A stretch of 64,000 nt of DNA from NCBI RefSeq assembly GCF_016765695.1, contig NZ_JAETGO010000084.1, forward strand, positions 31,399 to 95,398, read 5' to 3'. This DNA is from Sporosalibacterium faouarense (GTDB lineage: Bacteria; Bacillota; Clostridia; Tissierellales; VENL01). The notes beneath the pieces were generated by a model that was not told the DNA's origin, searched no databases, and saw only the letters and a list, made by a program, of their open reading frames with translations. The position numbers and the translations under genes are program-made. Shown in pieces: positions 53,703 through 63,973 of this stretch; position 1 is the stretch's first letter; the number at the start of each line of letters is the position of its first letter.

Positions 53703-55460
53703 TTATTCTTCTGTTATAGGTTCTCCTTCAATAAACCAATCCTGAATATTATAGTAAATATTAAAGGATTTTGGATTAATATCACCTTTTATTTTATTAT
53801 TAACTAATAAAGCTGAATTATCAAAATATAGGCTTACATATGGCAATTCTTCAATTAGATAGTTTTGCAATTCTTTATAAGCATTATTTTTATCTTCTCG
53901 AGTTCCTGCCTTAAATGCATTAGAAATTAAGTTATCCATAGTTTCATCTTCATACCCAATAATATTAGTTCCTTCTTCGATTTCTGATGAATGGAAAGCA
54001 AAAGCTAAATCTGGTATATATGATAACTCCCATTCAAGTAAAGTCATATCAAAATCTCCAGAGCTAATTTTACCAACAACTTCATTCCATTGATTCTCTG
54101 CCATATCTTCTGTAATTTCATCTTTTCTATTTGAATTATAATCTTTTACTACAACAATACCTATATCTTCTAGATATTCTGCTATACTATTAGCAGTTTG
54201 TCGCCTTAACTCATTATATGAATTTGTTAATAACCTCAGTCTTAAGTTACTTCCACTTTCATCTTCATAAATTCCATCTTCATTACTATCTTTCCATCCA
54301 GCTGATTCAATCTTCTCTCTTGCTTTGTTAACATTATATTTATAGGTGCTGCTATCTTTCTCTGATAATAGCCAAGAATCTGGATGAATCGGAACATCAA
54401 CTTTTGTGCCATGACCTAAGTATACATGTTCAATAATATAGTCTCTATCTATACCATAAGCTATTGCCTGCCTTAAAGCCTTACCCTTCTCTCCTTGAAA
54501 AACTTCATTTTTGAAATTAAATCCTAAGAAAGAATATTTTTGAGATATAAAATCGTATATATTAATATCACCATTCTGAGCATATTTCTCCCAATCAACA
54601 TTTATAGCTAAAGCTATATCTACTATATTTGATTCAAAAGAAGTTATTGCAAGGTCTCTATCTTCTAGTATTTTCCCTTGAATTTCTTCAATATATGTTT
54701 TGCCGTTCCACCAATCTTCATTGGACTTTAATGTTATAAGCTTTAATTCATCATAACTATCAAATTTATAGGGACCTGTACCAATAGGATTATACCCTTC
54801 TTTAGTTAAAGCTAGCTGATATGCTTCTTCTAGATTTCTAGAGTCTCCAGCAAAAAGATGCTTAGGAATTATTGGAAATATTAAACTTTCCAACGAGTTA
54901 CTATAGCTTCTATCAAATGCTATTTCTAAATTATATTCATCGATTACATTAACACTTAATATGTGCTGTAAATCTCCTGGATTTCCTGGTTTGTAAATTT
55001 CTGTCATTAATTGGCTATATATCGAATCTGTAGCTGCATATTTCATAACATTAATTGTGAACTTTACATCTTCAGCATTAAATTTTTCTCCATCATGCCA
55101 AAGAACGTTGTCCTTTAATTTAACACTTATCTTACGTCCATTATCTTTAATTTCATAGCTCTCAGCTAATGCTGGATTTATATCTAAGCTTTCATCAAAT
55201 TCAAACAAACCTTCAAATATCAATTTGTTAAAGTAATATTGACTCAAACTATTATCCAACAATGGATTCAATGTATCTACATGAGATATTGGAACTACCA
55301 TTGTTCCTCCAAACTCTGGTTTGTATTGCACTTGGTTCTCGTTATCTTTCCCATTATCATTAGGTGTTCCTTGATCTTCATCTACATCTTTTTGACATGC
55401 TGTAAAGCTAACTACTAAAAACATAATTAATATAAAACTAATTATTTTTCTTTTTCTCAA
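53703..55460 (-). CDS. Extracellular peptide-binding lipoprotein, family 5 SBP
   Basis: 585 residues with lipobox FTAC (Cys22), then an Asn/Asp/Gly linker and an SBP_bac_5 (OppA/DppA-like) domain: AESYEIKDNGRKISVKLKDN, LWHDGEKFNAEDVKFT and RQAIAYGIDRDYII are typical. It binds peptides or similar solutes for an ABC importer, but no permease or ATPase genes lie nearby. It may use a transporter encoded elsewhere. Confidence 0.9.
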   Translation of the reverse strand: MRKRKIISFILIMFLVVSFTACQKDVDEDQGTPNDNGKDNENQVQYKPEFGGTMVVPISHVDTLNPLLDNSLSQYYFNKLIFEGLFEFDESLDINPALAESYEIKDNGRKISVKLKDNVLWHDGEKFNAEDVKFTINVMKYAATDSIYSQLMTEIYKPGNPGDLQHILSVNVIDEYNLEIAFDRSYSNSLESLIFPIIPKHLFAGDSRNLEEAYQLALTKEGYNPIGTGPYKFDSYDELKLITLKSNEDWWNGKTYIEEIQGKILEDRDLAITSFESNIVDIALAINVDWEKYAQNGDINIYDFISQKYSFLGFNFKNEVFQGEKGKALRQAIAYGIDRDYIIEHVYLGHGTKVDVPIHPDSWLLSEKDSSTYKYNVNKAREKIESAGWKDSNEDGIYEDESGSNLRLRLLTNSYNELRRQTANSIAEYLEDIGIVVVKDYNSNRKDEITEDMAENQWNEVVGKISSGDFDMTLLEWELSYIPDLAFAFHSSEIEEGTNIIGYEDETMDNLISNAFKAGTREDKNNAYKELQNYLIEELPYVSLYFDNSALLVNNKIKGDINPKSFNIYYNIQDWFIEGEPITEE

Positions 55461-55526
55461 GTTTATTCCTCCTTATGCTTAAAGCATTGTAGTGTTTTAT
55501 CTAGTTGCTATTTATAGTATTTCATG

Positions 55527-56018
55527 CTATTTCAAAGCATTAATAACATTAATGATTATTACAGTTATTCCCGAACCCACTAAAGGACCAATAGGATAAC
55601 CTTTAAATATTACTATTCCAATTATTGTCCCAAATATTATTGAAAACATAATTATCGGATCATCTTCTAATAAATATCCTCCTTTAGAAGCTAAAACAGA
55701 TACAATTATCCCCGCAATGATAGCAGTTACACCCTCTACTGTTTTAATTGAATTGTATAAATCTTTTATATCAACCTTACCTAGGGCTAAAGGCGATAAA
55801 ATCCCCATCATTAAGAAGATGATTCCAATCTTTAATCCATAATCATCAAGTTTTTCAAGACATACTCTTGAAAAGCCTTGAAAATCATTGCCTAATTGTC
55901 CAATAAAACTTACAAGTAATAGAAAACTAGTCGCTATAGCTAAATAATTATTTCTGCTTATTATAGCTAAAGCAAGCAAAATAAGGATTATAATATTACT
56001 TATTAATGGTTGACTCAA
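55527..56018 (-). CDS. DUF441 membrane protein
   Basis: 163 residues with four or five membrane segments. The LLALAIISRNNYLAIATS start and KGYPIGPLVGSGITVII end are characteristic of DUF441 (YeaL/YtwI-like). Function unknown. Confidence 0.92.
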   Translation of the reverse strand: MSQPLISNIIILILLALAIISRNNYLAIATSFLLLVSFIGQLGNDFQGFSRVCLEKLDDYGLKIGIIFLMMGILSPLALGKVDIKDLYNSIKTVEGVTAIIAGIIVSVLASKGGYLLEDDPIIMFSIIFGTIIGIVIFKGYPIGPLVGSGITVIIINVINALK

Positions 56019-56099
56019 TATATCAACTCCTAATAATTAATTTCTAAAAGCTATTATGATACTTCTTAGATTTGATATCATTATAGCCAATTTATTAAA

Positions 56100-56672
56100 T
56101 CAATCCTTATCATATAGTATTTTATATATCTTATAGTTTTGCTTAACCTTCTCAACGTATTTTTTTGTTTCGCTGAATGGAATATCATATAGATTTTCTC
56201 CATCCAAGCTATATTGGGTATCACCTAGCCACTTCTTTACATTGCCTCTACCTCCATTATATGCTGCTAGAACAAGCTCAATATTTCCAAATTGTTTGTT
56301 TAAATTATCTATATACCAGCATCCCATCATTATATTAGTTTCAGGATCATATAGTATATCTACCTTATACTCTTCAATTCCCATTTGACTTGCAATCCAG
56401 CTTCCTGTACTTGGTGTTATTTGCATAAGTCCAATTGCTCCCTTATTGGAAGTAGCGTCCTTATAAAATTTACTCTCAGCCTTAATGATAGATGCAACCA
56501 ATAATGGATCAACTTCAAATTCACTGGAGTAATTATTAATATATTCCTTATAATGTAAAGGATATAGCACATTGGCAACCCATTTTATACTGAAGAAAGC
56601 TACGGAAAGTATAGCAATAAGTATGATGATTATAGTTATATTTTTTCTAATTTTATTTAAAGTAAAAGGCAA
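56100..56672 (-). CDS. Membrane-anchored lytic transglycosylase (SLT domain)
   Basis: 190 residues: one membrane segment (about 12-30), then an SLT domain with IIKAESKFYKDATSNKGAIG (catalytic Glu) and GLMQITPSTG, LAAYNGGRGNVKKWL. It cleaves peptidoglycan glycan strands. Downstream of coaE with a 16-base gap. Confidence 0.93.
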   Translation of the reverse strand: MPFTLNKIRKNITIIIILIAILSVAFFSIKWVANVLYPLHYKEYINNYSSEFEVDPLLVASIIKAESKFYKDATSNKGAIGLMQITPSTGSWIASQMGIEEYKVDILYDPETNIMMGCWYIDNLNKQFGNIELVLAAYNGGRGNVKKWLGDTQYSLDGENLYDIPFSETKKYVEKVKQNYKIYKILYDKD

Positions 56673-56688
56673 CTATATCCCTCCAGGA

Positions 56689-57312
56689 CTATTTATACTT
56701 CTCTAACAGGCTATCTAGTTTTTTTTCTAAATCACTAATACTACCTGAATTATCAATAATTACATCAGCATATTTCTTTTTTTCATTGATAGACATTTGA
56801 GCTTTGATTTTTTTAAAAGCCTGTAATCTATCAATTCCATCTCTTTTCATCAGACGTTGAAGTTGGGTTTCTTCATCTATATAAACTAGCCATATTTCAT
56901 CAAAATCCAAACCTTCCTTTTTGAGATGTGTCCTAACTTCAATCAATAATGGAATATCTAAAAAAACCAATTTATTATCTTTTAGTTCTTTTATCTTCTG
57001 CATCTTCATTTCATCTGTAACCCTTGGATGAACAATACTATTTAACTTTTTTCTTAATTCCTCACTATTAAATATTATTCCACCAAGCTTAGTCCTATTA
57101 ATAGTTAAATCTTCATTTAATATTTTATCTCCAAATTCTTTTAATATATCTTCATAAGCTGGTCTTCCAACATCTACGACTTCTCTGGCCAATACATCTG
57201 CATCTATTACACTATAGCCTTTTTCTACTAAATACTTTGATGCTGTGCTCTTCCCTGTTGCTATCCCTCCAGTCAAACCTATTACTTTGCCTTGATTCTT
57301 ACTTTGTATCAT
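56689..57312 (-). CDS. coaE: Dephospho-CoA kinase
   Basis: About 207 residues from the ATG at 57312 (AGGAG nine bases upstream), overlapping the end of polA by 14 bases. P-loop GLTGGIATGKST, VIDADVLAREVV, and FLDIPLLIE. It phosphorylates dephospho-CoA in the last step of CoA synthesis. The polA-coaE order is common in Firmicutes. Confidence 0.95.
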   Translation of the reverse strand: MIQSKNQGKVIGLTGGIATGKSTASKYLVEKGYSVIDADVLAREVVDVGRPAYEDILKEFGDKILNEDLTINRTKLGGIIFNSEELRKKLNSIVHPRVTDEMKMQKIKELKDNKLVFLDIPLLIEVRTHLKKEGLDFDEIWLVYIDEETQLQRLMKRDGIDRLQAFKKIKAQMSINEKKKYADVIIDNSGSISDLEKKLDSLLEKYK

Positions 57313-60007
57313 ACCAGCTATCTCCTGTGTCCATATCAACCTTAAGAGGAACATTTAATTCCACAGCATTTTCCATTAAATCCTTAAGTAACTCTTTTAC
57401 TTCATCTACTTCATCCCTATGAGCTTCAATTATTAACTCATCATGAACTTGTAAAATTAATTTTGACTTTAATTTTCTATTTTTTAGTTCATCATAAACC
57501 TTTACCATGGCAATCTTAATAATATCAGCAGCACTTCCCTGTATCGGTGTATTCATAGCTGTTCTTTCTCCAAAAGACCTAACATTATAGTTCTTTGATT
57601 TTAATTCGGGTAAATATCTTCTTCTATTAAAAATAGTTTCTACATATCCTTGCTTTTTACCTTGATCTACAATTGATTCCATATACACTTTAACTTTTTC
57701 ATAGTTTGCAAGATAGTTATCAATATAAGTCTTCGCTTCTTTTCTCGATATATTTAAATCCCTTGAAAGTCCATAATCACTTATTCCATAAACAATACCA
57801 AAGTTTACTGCCTTAGCTCTACTCCTCATCAGACTAGTAACTTCATCTTTAGGTACATCAAAAACCTCTGAGGCAGTCTTAGTATGGATATCCTCTCCAG
57901 TATAGAATGCTTCTTTTAATTTAGGATCATCAGAAATATGAGCTAAAACTCTTAATTCTATCTGTGAATAGTCTGCATCGATTAAAGTATAGTCATCTTC
58001 AGCTGAGGTGAAGACCTTCCTTATTTTCCTACCTTCATCTGTCTTTATAGGTATATTCTGTAGATTTGGTTCAGTACTACTAATTCTACCTGTAGTTGTT
58101 ATAGTCTGATTGAAACTAGAATGAACCTTATGACTTTTCTCATCAATCAATGCCATTAATCCATCTACATAAGTACTATTAATTTTAACAATTTGTCTAT
58201 ACTCTAGAATTCTCTCTATAATAGGATGCTTACCTTTCAATTTTTCTAAGACCTCTGCATTTGTGGAATACCCTGTCTTAGTCTTTTTTATTACAGGCAA
58301 GTCTAATTTATCAAACAATATAACTCCCAATTGCTTAGGAGAGTTAATATTAAATTCTTCTCCTGCAAATTCATATATGTCCTCAGTGAGTTTATTAATC
58401 TTACCTTCAAACTCATCTTTTAATTTTAGTAATCCATCCTTATGAACAGTAAAACCCTGATACTCCATAAAAGCTAAAACCTCTATCAATGGAACTTCAA
58501 TATTATAATATAACTCAGTCATATCTTGTTCTTCAATTATATCTCTTAATTTATCTTCAATATTAAATAAAATATTAATGAATTTATTAAAGTAATCGAC
58601 TCTTTTATCTAATTCTATTTCACTAAAACTTTTCTTCTTTTTCCCTGTTCCAAGAATTTCATCTTCTCCTTCAATATATAGTCCTAAATATTCTTGGGCT
58701 AAGTTCTTAATACTATAATCACTCTGAGAAGGAGCTATAATATATTGACTTATAATGCTATCAAAATCAATTCCTTTAATGCTAATGTCATTCTTAAATA
58801 TTGCTAATATATCATCTTTCATTCCATGTCCAATTTTTTTAATATCATTACTATTAAATATTTCATTAAAGGATTCTAGAATTGTTTTTGTATCATCGTC
58901 AATACTTTCAAAATCCACATAATATGTATTATCTTTATCGACTTTGAAAACTAGTCCTAATATTCCATCCTTTAATGGGTGTTCTCCATCTATTATTAAT
59001 TTAAAATAGAACTTTCCCTTTTCCTTTATCAAGTCAATTTTCTCTTTCAATTCATTTAAGTCCTTAATAATCTGAATATCTGAATCTATTGAGATGTCTT
59101 CCTCATTTAAATTATTAAGAATATCCTCATTAATATCGTCCTTGTCTATTTTGTTTAACAAACTATTAAATTCAAGATCAGTATAAAGCTTGTATAGCTC
59201 TTCACTATTAGGCTTTTCTATTTTTAAGGTATTCAAATCTATTTCAACAGGTACATTAGTAATAATAGTAGCTAAACGCTTACTCATAAATGCTTGTTGT
59301 CTATTCTCAACCAATCTTTCTTTTAATTTTTTTCCACTTACTTTTTCTATATTATCATATATACCTTCCATAGATTCAAATTCTTTTAAAAGCTTTATTC
59401 CAGTTTTCTCTCCTACCCCTGGAACCCCAGGGATATTGTCAGATTTATCTCCCATGAGTCCTTTTAAATCAATAAACTGTTCGGGAGTAACTTCATACCT
59501 TTCAATCATTTCATCTACACCATATGTTTCTAAATTGGTGATACCTTTTTTAGTAATTAAAACCTTAGTTTTCTCACTAGCTAACTGTAAATAATCCTTA
59601 TCTCCAGTTACCAATATTACTTCAAAGTCATTTTCTTCACCATGCTTTGCCAAAGTTCCAACTAAATCATCTGCTTCAAAACCATCTAATTCTATTCTAT
59701 AGATATTTAATTTGTCTAATACTTCTTTTAATACAGAAAACTGCATTCCTAATTCATCGGGAGTTTTTTTCCTACCAGCCTTATACTCTTCATATTCTTT
59801 ATGCCTAAATGTAGGTCCTTTTCTATCAAAGGCAACTCCAATATAATCTGGGTCATAGTCATCTAAAATCTTATAGAGCATAGTTAAAAATCCATACACT
59901 CCATTTGTATGAAGATTATCCTTAGTTGTCAAAGGAGGTAATGCATAAAATGCTCTATGTAATAAGCTATTCCCATCAATTAATATCAGTTTTTTATCAT
60001 CCAACAA
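57299..60007 (-). CDS. polA: DNA polymerase I
   Basis: 902 residues: 5'-3' exonuclease (about 1-290, GNSLLHRAFYAL, VTGDKDYLQL), a 3'-5' exonuclease-like domain (about 310-490) and polymerase (about 500-902, DYSQIELRVLAHIS, RSRAKAVNFGIVYG, VHDELIIEAH). The DxE signature of the proofreading site is missing (FYFKLIIDGEHPL replaces it), so it probably does not proofread, as in B. subtilis PolA. It acts in repair and primer removal. Confidence 0.97.
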   Translation of the reverse strand: MLDDKKLILIDGNSLLHRAFYALPPLTTKDNLHTNGVYGFLTMLYKILDDYDPDYIGVAFDRKGPTFRHKEYEEYKAGRKKTPDELGMQFSVLKEVLDKLNIYRIELDGFEADDLVGTLAKHGEENDFEVILVTGDKDYLQLASEKTKVLITKKGITNLETYGVDEMIERYEVTPEQFIDLKGLMGDKSDNIPGVPGVGEKTGIKLLKEFESMEGIYDNIEKVSGKKLKERLVENRQQAFMSKRLATIITNVPVEIDLNTLKIEKPNSEELYKLYTDLEFNSLLNKIDKDDINEDILNNLNEEDISIDSDIQIIKDLNELKEKIDLIKEKGKFYFKLIIDGEHPLKDGILGLVFKVDKDNTYYVDFESIDDDTKTILESFNEIFNSNDIKKIGHGMKDDILAIFKNDISIKGIDFDSIISQYIIAPSQSDYSIKNLAQEYLGLYIEGEDEILGTGKKKKSFSEIELDKRVDYFNKFINILFNIEDKLRDIIEEQDMTELYYNIEVPLIEVLAFMEYQGFTVHKDGLLKLKDEFEGKINKLTEDIYEFAGEEFNINSPKQLGVILFDKLDLPVIKKTKTGYSTNAEVLEKLKGKHPIIERILEYRQIVKINSTYVDGLMALIDEKSHKVHSSFNQTITTTGRISSTEPNLQNIPIKTDEGRKIRKVFTSAEDDYTLIDADYSQIELRVLAHISDDPKLKEAFYTGEDIHTKTASEVFDVPKDEVTSLMRSRAKAVNFGIVYGISDYGLSRDLNISRKEAKTYIDNYLANYEKVKVYMESIVDQGKKQGYVETIFNRRRYLPELKSKNYNVRSFGERTAMNTPIQGSAADIIKIAMVKVYDELKNRKLKSKLILQVHDELIIEAHRDEVDEVKELLKDLMENAVELNVPLKVDMDTGDSWYDTK

Positions 60008-60142
60008 AATCAGCTCCTCAAAAAAAAGTTCATTTTATATTATTTACTTAATAGTAAAATCAAATCCTTTATTTTAGTATATATTAAAACATTTATTGAG
60101 TAAACAACTGAATACATTAAGACTAAACTATATTAAAAATAA

Positions 60143-60171
60143 AAATAGAGCCAATTAATTAGGCCCTATTT
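60143..60171 (-). terminator. Terminator of the sigma/anti-sigma unit
   Basis: A 10-base stem with one mismatch (60143-60152 with 60162-60171) and a T-rich tail, 17 bases after the stop. Confidence 0.65.
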
Positions 60172-60188
60172 AAAGATTCCAACTTTTT

Positions 60189-61442
60189 CTATTGCTTTTG
60201 CTTTAAATGTCTTCTAATAAATATCAAAGCTAATATCAATATAATGGCTATAATTATCAATACAGGTGCAATAGTCATTAAAAATACCAAAGTATTTTCT
60301 ACAAAATTAATTAGTTTATTTATTGTAGATATAAATCCTTTCTTTCCTTTTAATAAAAGGCCTTCATCATCAAGCTTAATTACTTGATTTTCATCTTTTA
60401 CCTCCAAAATATTAACAGTTATAGATGAATAATTTACTAAACTATCCCAATTTTTTAATGTTTGATTATTATTGTCTATTTCAGTTCGAACTCTTCTAAG
60501 CTCATTTTCCACCCTCAATATCTCATCTACATTATTAGCCTTCTCTAGTATTTCTCTTAACCGCTTTTCTTGAACTTCTAAATTTTTAATATAATTTTCT
60601 GTATCCAAGTAACTCTCACTAATATCTCTTTCGTTCAACTGCTGCGACTTCACTTCACCTAAGCTTTTTATAAAGTCCAGAGTACTATAAAATTTTTCTT
60701 CTGGAACTCTAAGGAATACATTCCCACTCCTGAGTTGTTCACCGTCATCAGCTTTAATATGTCCATAGAAACTAGTTCCAGAACTCTCTATATAACCATT
60801 ATTATTTTTAACATTATTAATAATACTATCATAAGTAACATCAAATTCAGTAGACTCTAAGTTAATTTGTCCACTCTTAATTATCTTTTTTCCAGCATTT
60901 TCAATACTTAAGTCTCCATTTCTGAGACTTTCGGTAAATTCACCATTAGCCAAATCCTTATCGGAAGTTAGTGTCATATTTTGTGAATCTTTTGCTTTTG
61001 CTGTGAATTTCATACTTTTATTCATTTGTTCTTGACTATTTCCAACATCCCCACTATAATCTTTTCCAATTTCAGGGGCTGCATCATCCATGCTTTGCTG
61101 ATTAATATTATTAATTCCAAAATTATTAATTATAAATCCATAGGATACTACAACTACAAACAATGCTGCAGCTACAGTTGATAATACTCTCCAATTCAAT
61201 ACTTTTGATTTTTCCTTCTTCTTTTCTTTTTCAAGTTTACTTCTCAGACTTAATTTATAATTCTCTGGAAGTTCTTCTTCTTCTGTTTCCCCAGTAAATT
61301 TAAGTATTTTTATCATTTCGTCATATTCTTTTCTACATTCATCACACTCTAATAAATGAAGTTCAAATTCCTTCTTTTCGATATTATCTAGCTGATTATC
61401 TATATAAAGAGAAATCTTCTCATCAAAGTCTCTACAATCCAT
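60189..61442 (-). CDS. Zinc-finger anti-sigma factor with DUF4349 domain
   Basis: 417 residues. The N-terminal zf-HC2 has HLLECDECRKEYDEM (HxxxCxxC zinc motif), then a membrane segment (about 85-105), an outer DUF4349 domain with a coiled coil (about 205-365), and a C-terminal membrane segment (about 380-402). It should hold the ECF sigma factor at the membrane and release it on an envelope signal. It follows the sigma gene by 23 bases. Confidence 0.88.
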   Translation of the reverse strand: MDCRDFDEKISLYIDNQLDNIEKKEFELHLLECDECRKEYDEMIKILKFTGETEEEELPENYKLSLRSKLEKEKKKEKSKVLNWRVLSTVAAALFVVVVSYGFIINNFGINNINQQSMDDAAPEIGKDYSGDVGNSQEQMNKSMKFTAKAKDSQNMTLTSDKDLANGEFTESLRNGDLSIENAGKKIIKSGQINLESTEFDVTYDSIINNVKNNNGYIESSGTSFYGHIKADDGEQLRSGNVFLRVPEEKFYSTLDFIKSLGEVKSQQLNERDISESYLDTENYIKNLEVQEKRLREILEKANNVDEILRVENELRRVRTEIDNNNQTLKNWDSLVNYSSITVNILEVKDENQVIKLDDEGLLLKGKKGFISTINKLINFVENTLVFLMTIAPVLIIIAIILILALIFIRRHLKQKQ

Positions 61443-61465
61443 GATATCCCTCCTTTCTTTACTAG

Positions 61466-62056
61466 TTAGACGATTGATATATCATTTTGTTCCATCTCTT
61501 CAAGTATAATCTCTTTCAAGCTACTCCGGGCCCTGCTAATCCTAGATTTTACAGTTCCCATTGTACAACCTAATATCTCAGATATCTCTTGATAACTAAA
61601 TCCCTCTATATCTCTAAGAATTATTGCCACTCTATGTATTTCATCAAGTTTATCAATTGATTGATGAACTAACTCTTTAGTCATTTTTTTCTCATACATT
61701 TCCTCTGTAGAATTACTATTGTCTTTGACTTCCCTTTCAATTTCACCATCATCTGTCTTAATAGGGTTATCTAAAGAGTAAACCTGTAGTTTGTTTTTCC
61801 TTAAAAAATCCATACAAGTATTAGTAACAATTCTATATAACCAAGTTGAAAAAGAAGATTGAAACTTAAATTTCTTAATTGATTTGTAAACCTTTATAAA
61901 TGCCTCTTGAGAAATATCCATTGCATCTTCTGGATTTTTTAATATCTTTAGCGCGATATTATATGCCTTTTTCTCATATTTGCTAATTAGGTCTTCAAAG
62001 GCATCTAGATCCCCCTTAGCACACTTCTTAATAAGTTTCCTTTCATTATCAGCCAC
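61466..62056 (-). CDS. ECF-type RNA polymerase sigma factor
   Basis: 196 residues: sigma-70 region 2 (about 20-90, AMDISQEAFIKVYKSI, FSTWLYRIVTNTCMDFLRK) and region 4 (about 130-185, GFSYQEISEILGCTMGTVKSRISRAR). RpoE/SigW-like. Partnered with the adjacent anti-sigma factor. Target promoters were not identified. Confidence 0.94.
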   Translation of the reverse strand: MADNERKLIKKCAKGDLDAFEDLISKYEKKAYNIALKILKNPEDAMDISQEAFIKVYKSIKKFKFQSSFSTWLYRIVTNTCMDFLRKNKLQVYSLDNPIKTDDGEIEREVKDNSNSTEEMYEKKMTKELVHQSIDKLDEIHRVAIILRDIEGFSYQEISEILGCTMGTVKSRISRARSSLKEIILEEMEQNDISIV

Positions 62057-62155
62057 TTGGTATCACCCCTTTCTAACAAAACTAATCCTTCCTTATTTAG
62101 ACGTAAATTATTCAAAAAAGTTTCCCTTAACCTCAGTTTTTTTATTTTTTCAAAT

Positions 62156-62186
62156 AAAAGGCCTCCTATTCATTTGGAAGCCTTTT
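62156..62186 (-). terminator. Terminator of the L,D-transpeptidase gene
   Basis: An 11-base stem with one mismatch (62156-62166 with 62176-62186), followed by a T-rich stretch. Confidence 0.75.
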
Positions 62187-62214
62187 ACCTCAAATACATA
62201 TATTCAAGATTTGT

Positions 62215-63663
62215 TTAAAAAATCCTTCTTTTTAGATAAATAATTGTATTGTATTTGTCTCTTTTCTCTATTGTAATGTTCTGAAACTCATACAAATTAA
62301 CATAATCATTACCATTTATCTTAATTGAATCTATTTTTTTACAAACTGATTCAGGTGATACAGTTCCAGCTAGAGCAGTTTGCTGAATTTCATAAATACT
62401 TATAGGAACATATATACTACTGTTAACTATCTTACCTTGGTATCTCCTATCTTTATATATTATAGTAGGGTCTATAAAAACCTCAACGTACCTTTTGCTT
62501 GTATGAATATTATATTCAATACCAAATTTATTTTGTAGCTCTTGAAGTTCCACATAAATATCATCATAATTATAGTGTTTTATCTCACCCTCATTTGATT
62601 CCAGCTTTACTGTATCATTTTTATAGATTGTTTTTATTCCAAGAGATTCAGCAATGTCTTCAACAGGTATCTTTGTATTATTAATTAAATCCTCTGCATT
62701 TCCTAATAAAATCTTATTATTTAGTAAAATTAATGTATCAAAATTATACTCGATTTTATTATCAGTTACTTTAGCGGTATGCTTACCACCTAATACATTT
62801 TCTAAATCTAATATTGATATATATTTTTTATTGTCGATTCTTTTTTCTTCTAGCCTTTCTCCCCATATATGGCAATATCCGCTTCCTAATATACTTGTAA
62901 ATCTTATATTAAAGAATTTTTCAATTTTATTTCTATTTACATAGTATTTATCACCTAATAGTATTATATCCTTAGTTATATAGATATCATTAACAAAATA
63001 AGCATAGCGGTCAGTAAAAATAGTTATTTCTTTATTAGAAAGCTCTTTTAAATTCTCTAATCTGTCTTTTTGCATTCTATCATATATTCCTATTTCCTTT
63101 AACTTCTCATCTATCTTTATATCTACATCATCTTCCCAATTGTAGTAGTCTGGATATACAAATAAAATAGGATTATCACCATCAATATCATTATAGACCT
63201 TAAGAAGTTCATATTGAACTGTAACTGGTGTATTGTAATCTACTAATTCATATATCTCCTGTACATCTCTTTCAAACATCCTGACACATCCTTCTGAGGC
63301 AAAAGTGCTAATGGAACCAGGATCACTGTTACCATGAATGCCATAATGAGGCTTAAATCCAATCCACCTAGATCCCAGAGGATTATATATACTTCCTCCT
63401 GATATGTTTTTTTTGCTGTAATATGGATCAACTAGCTTGTTTAATACTCTATACTGTCCTATAGGTGTTGGTGTATATGCTTTCCCCACTGCAACTGGAT
63501 ATTCCTTTAGTAGCTCATTATTTTCCATCAAAAAAAGTTTTCTTGATGGTATATCAATTATTATCTCCTTTCCTATTTTAGGTTCTATTGCATAGGTGCT
63601 ACTGTAATAGGTTACTATCATTAGTAAAATAATGCTAATTACTATAATTTTTTTCTTCTTCAT
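62215..63663 (-). CDS. L,D-transpeptidase (YkuD) with C-terminal copper-amine-oxidase-N-like region
   Basis: 482 residues: signal peptide, then a YkuD domain (about 30-155) with catalytic HGN (YGIHGNSDPG) and FASEGCVRM motifs, then a region rich in beta repeats (about 200-482) resembling copper amine oxidase N-terminal/stalk modules (VPISIYEI, KYISILDLENVLGG), common in clostridial surface proteins. It makes 3-3 cross-links in peptidoglycan. Confidence 0.9.
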   Translation of the reverse strand: MKKKKIIVISIILLMIVTYYSSTYAIEPKIGKEIIIDIPSRKLFLMENNELLKEYPVAVGKAYTPTPIGQYRVLNKLVDPYYSKKNISGGSIYNPLGSRWIGFKPHYGIHGNSDPGSISTFASEGCVRMFERDVQEIYELVDYNTPVTVQYELLKVYNDIDGDNPILFVYPDYYNWEDDVDIKIDEKLKEIGIYDRMQKDRLENLKELSNKEITIFTDRYAYFVNDIYITKDIILLGDKYYVNRNKIEKFFNIRFTSILGSGYCHIWGERLEEKRIDNKKYISILDLENVLGGKHTAKVTDNKIEYNFDTLILLNNKILLGNAEDLINNTKIPVEDIAESLGIKTIYKNDTVKLESNEGEIKHYNYDDIYVELQELQNKFGIEYNIHTSKRYVEVFIDPTIIYKDRRYQGKIVNSSIYVPISIYEIQQTALAGTVSPESVCKKIDSIKINGNDYVNLYEFQNITIEKRDKYNTIIYLKRRIF

Positions 63664-63798
63664 GACGGTCCTCCCCTTGATTGATTTATACTAATAATTG
63701 TATTTTCTATAAAAAGAAAATATTCAATTTCAACCAAAGTAGACAACCCATTTTATGTTATTTTTTTATAGTATCTAATTTTATTTCAAAAAACTTTC

Positions 63799-63827
63799 TT
63801 GACTTTATATTAATATTATGGTAAGAT
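63799..63827 (+). promoter_or_regulatory. Promoter of tRNA-Leu (CAA)
   Basis: TTGACT (63799-63804) and TAAGAT (63822-63827), 17 bases apart, 18 bases before the tRNA. Confidence 0.7.
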
Positions 63828-63845
63828 TATTTTCGTAGCTGTTAA

Positions 63846-63932
63846 GCCGAAGTGGTGGAACTGGCAGACGCGCCGGATTCAAAATCCGGTGGTAGCAATA
63901 CCGTGCGGGTTCGAGTCCCGCCTTCGGCACCA
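63846..63932 (+). tRNA. tRNA-Leu (anticodon CAA)
   Basis: 87 bases with encoded CCA. Anticodon stem-loop CCGGA-TTCAAAA-TCCGG, long variable arm, and GTTCGAGTCCC in the T arm. Acceptor stem GCCGAAG/CTTCGGC. Confidence 0.96.
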
Positions 63933-63937
63933 AAGAG

Positions 63938-63973
63938 AACAACCTAGCTTGAAGGCACTAGGTTGTTTTTTTT
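63938..63973 (+). terminator. Terminator of tRNA-Leu (CAA)
   Basis: A perfect 10-base stem (63938-63947 with 63958-63967) followed by a T-run. Confidence 0.92.

Noticed and set aside
53532..63932. tRNA genes as integration sites of a mobile element
   Set aside because: No integrase, no att-like repeats of the tRNA ends and ordinary housekeeping genes between the two tRNA-Leu genes.
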